In this document: piece by piece, positions 63,437 to 64,000 of the stretch
How the letters are laid out: every line of letters begins with the position of its first letter
Numbering within the stretch: the stretch's first letter is position 1
Source of the DNA: Mangrovibacter phragmitis
Lineage (GTDB): Bacteria > Pseudomonadota > Gammaproteobacteria > Enterobacterales > Enterobacteriaceae
Reading direction: 5' to 3'
NCBI RefSeq assembly: GCF_001655675.1
Contig: NZ_LYRP01000022.1
Coordinates: 248,001-312,000, forward strand
Length of the DNA: 64,000 nt
Program-made: the position numbers and the translations under genes
Notes under the pieces: generated by a model
Told to the model about the DNA's origin: nothing
Seen by the model: the letters and a program-made list of their open reading frames with translations, nothing else
Databases searched by the model: none

Positions 63437-64000
63437 ATGGCAACGCCACATATTAATGCAGAAATGGGTGATTTCGCTGACGTCGTTTTGATGCCGGGGG
63501 ACCCGCTGCGTGCCAAACACATTGCTGAAACCTTCCTGGAAGATGTTCGGGAAGTCAATAATGTTCGTGGTATGTTAGGTTTTACTGGCACTTATAAAGG
63601 CCGCAAAATCTCCGTAATGGGCCACGGTATGGGGATCCCATCCTGCTCTATTTACACCAAAGAGCTGATAACTGAGTTTGGTGTGAAGAAAATTATCCGT
63701 GTCGGCTCATGTGGTGCTGTACGCCAGGACGTCCATTTGCGAGATGTTGTCATTGGTATGGGGGCCAGTACGGATTCCAAAGTAAACCGCATTCGTTTTA
63801 AAGACCATGATTTTGCCGCGCTGGCAGATTTTGACATGGTGCGTAATGCGGTTGATGCCGCAAAAGCATTGGGTGTGGATGCCCGTGTTGGTAATTTGTT
63901 TTCCGCCGACCTGTTCTACTCTCCGGACCCTTCCATGTTTGATGTGATGGAGCAATATGGCATCCTGGGCGTGGAAATGGAGGCGGCGGGTATTTATGGT
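63437..64000 (+). CDS. deoD: Purine nucleoside phosphorylase DeoD (3' end beyond window)
   Basis: The first 188 codons of deoD; E. coli DeoD has 239. It phosphorolyses purine (deoxy)nucleosides. Present motifs: MPGDPLRAK (phosphate binding), [20 protein letters not shown] and the sugar-binding VEMEAAG near the window edge. The frame has no stop before base 64000. AAGGAA upstream supports the ATG at 63437. Confidence 0.97.
   Translation, partial: MATPHINAEMGDFADVVLMPGDPLRAKHIAETFLEDVREVNNVRGMLGFTGTYKGRKISVMGHGMGIPSCSIYTKELITEFGVKKIIRVGSCGAVRQDVHLRDVVIGMGASTDSKVNRIRFKDHDFAALADFDMVRNAVDAAKALGVDARVGNLFSADLFYSPDPSMFDVMEQYGILGVEMEAAGIYG

Noticed and set aside
1-64000. CRISPR arrays, insertion sequences, integrases and prophage genes
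   Set aside because: None was seen. The repeats found are single pairs or short tandem copies, and there is no transposase or phage-like frame.

Overview
The window is chromosomal DNA from a member of the Enterobacteriaceae. From about 39.0 kb to the right edge the gene order closely follows the region around 99 min of the E. coli K-12 map: opgB, yjjA, dnaC, dnaT, yjjB, yjjP, yjjQ, fhuF, yjjZ, three tRNA-Leu genes, rsmC, holD, rimI, yjjG, prfC, osmY, ytjA, yjjU, yjjV, deoC, deoA, deoB, deoD. Against that backbone an ohr gene and a diguanylate cyclase gene are extra, bglJ and yjjW-yjjI are missing, and a NupC-family nucleoside transporter sits directly in front of deoC. The left 39 kb is a mosaic of accessory and metabolic loci. 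The gene content suggests a plant-associated relative of Enterobacter or Kosakonia, but the sequence alone does not settle the genus.

Layout. 0-5.1 kb: the 3' end of a type VI secretion operon (tssM C-terminus, tssH/clpV, a VasL/TagA-like gene). 5.1-6.4 kb: a convergent membrane-protein gene made of two homologous halves and split by a frameshift at a run of eight T. 6.6-16.4 kb: a LacI-controlled locus with a ribose-type ABC importer, an M20 amidohydrolase, an amidotransferase-like protein, a phosphotriesterase-family hydrolase, a PfkB kinase, a BtpA/SgcQ protein and a TenA-like protein. I do not recognise this pathway. 16.9-21.9 kb: a GNAT acetyltransferase, an orphan Fur-type siderophore-binding protein, proP and a DoxX protein. 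22.1-30.3 kb: a LuxR solo with the residue signature of the plant-responsive (OryR/XccR/PipR) subfamily, flanked by two proline-iminopeptidase-like hydrolases that each have a matching lux-box-like site, and followed by a five-gene oligopeptide-type ABC importer. 30.4-35.5 kb: the L-idonate system (idnR, idnT, idnO, idnD and divergent idnK) with a CRP site. 35.5-39.0 kb: dsdA without dsdC or dsdX, and a PAS-PAS-GAF-GGDEF diguanylate cyclase.

How the genes work together. The LuxR/Pip/ABC block looks like a perception and uptake unit for a small plant-derived amide or peptide-like signal. The LacI block looks like uptake, de-amidation, phosphorylation and cleavage of a glycosidic or N-containing compound. 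Idonate catabolism feeds gluconate to IdnK. On the right, the nucleoside transporter followed by deoCABD forms a deoxynucleoside salvage unit with a CRP site upstream of the transporter and a DeoR operator upstream of deoC. Three Fur-box-like sites mark an iron-responsive set: the siderophore-binding protein, fhuF and yjjZ.

The two most promising under-described systems are the LacI/TenA locus (6.6-16.4 kb) and the twin-lux-box LuxR solo locus (22.1-30.3 kb). The frameshifted two-unit membrane protein beside the T6SS is the clearest sequence oddity.
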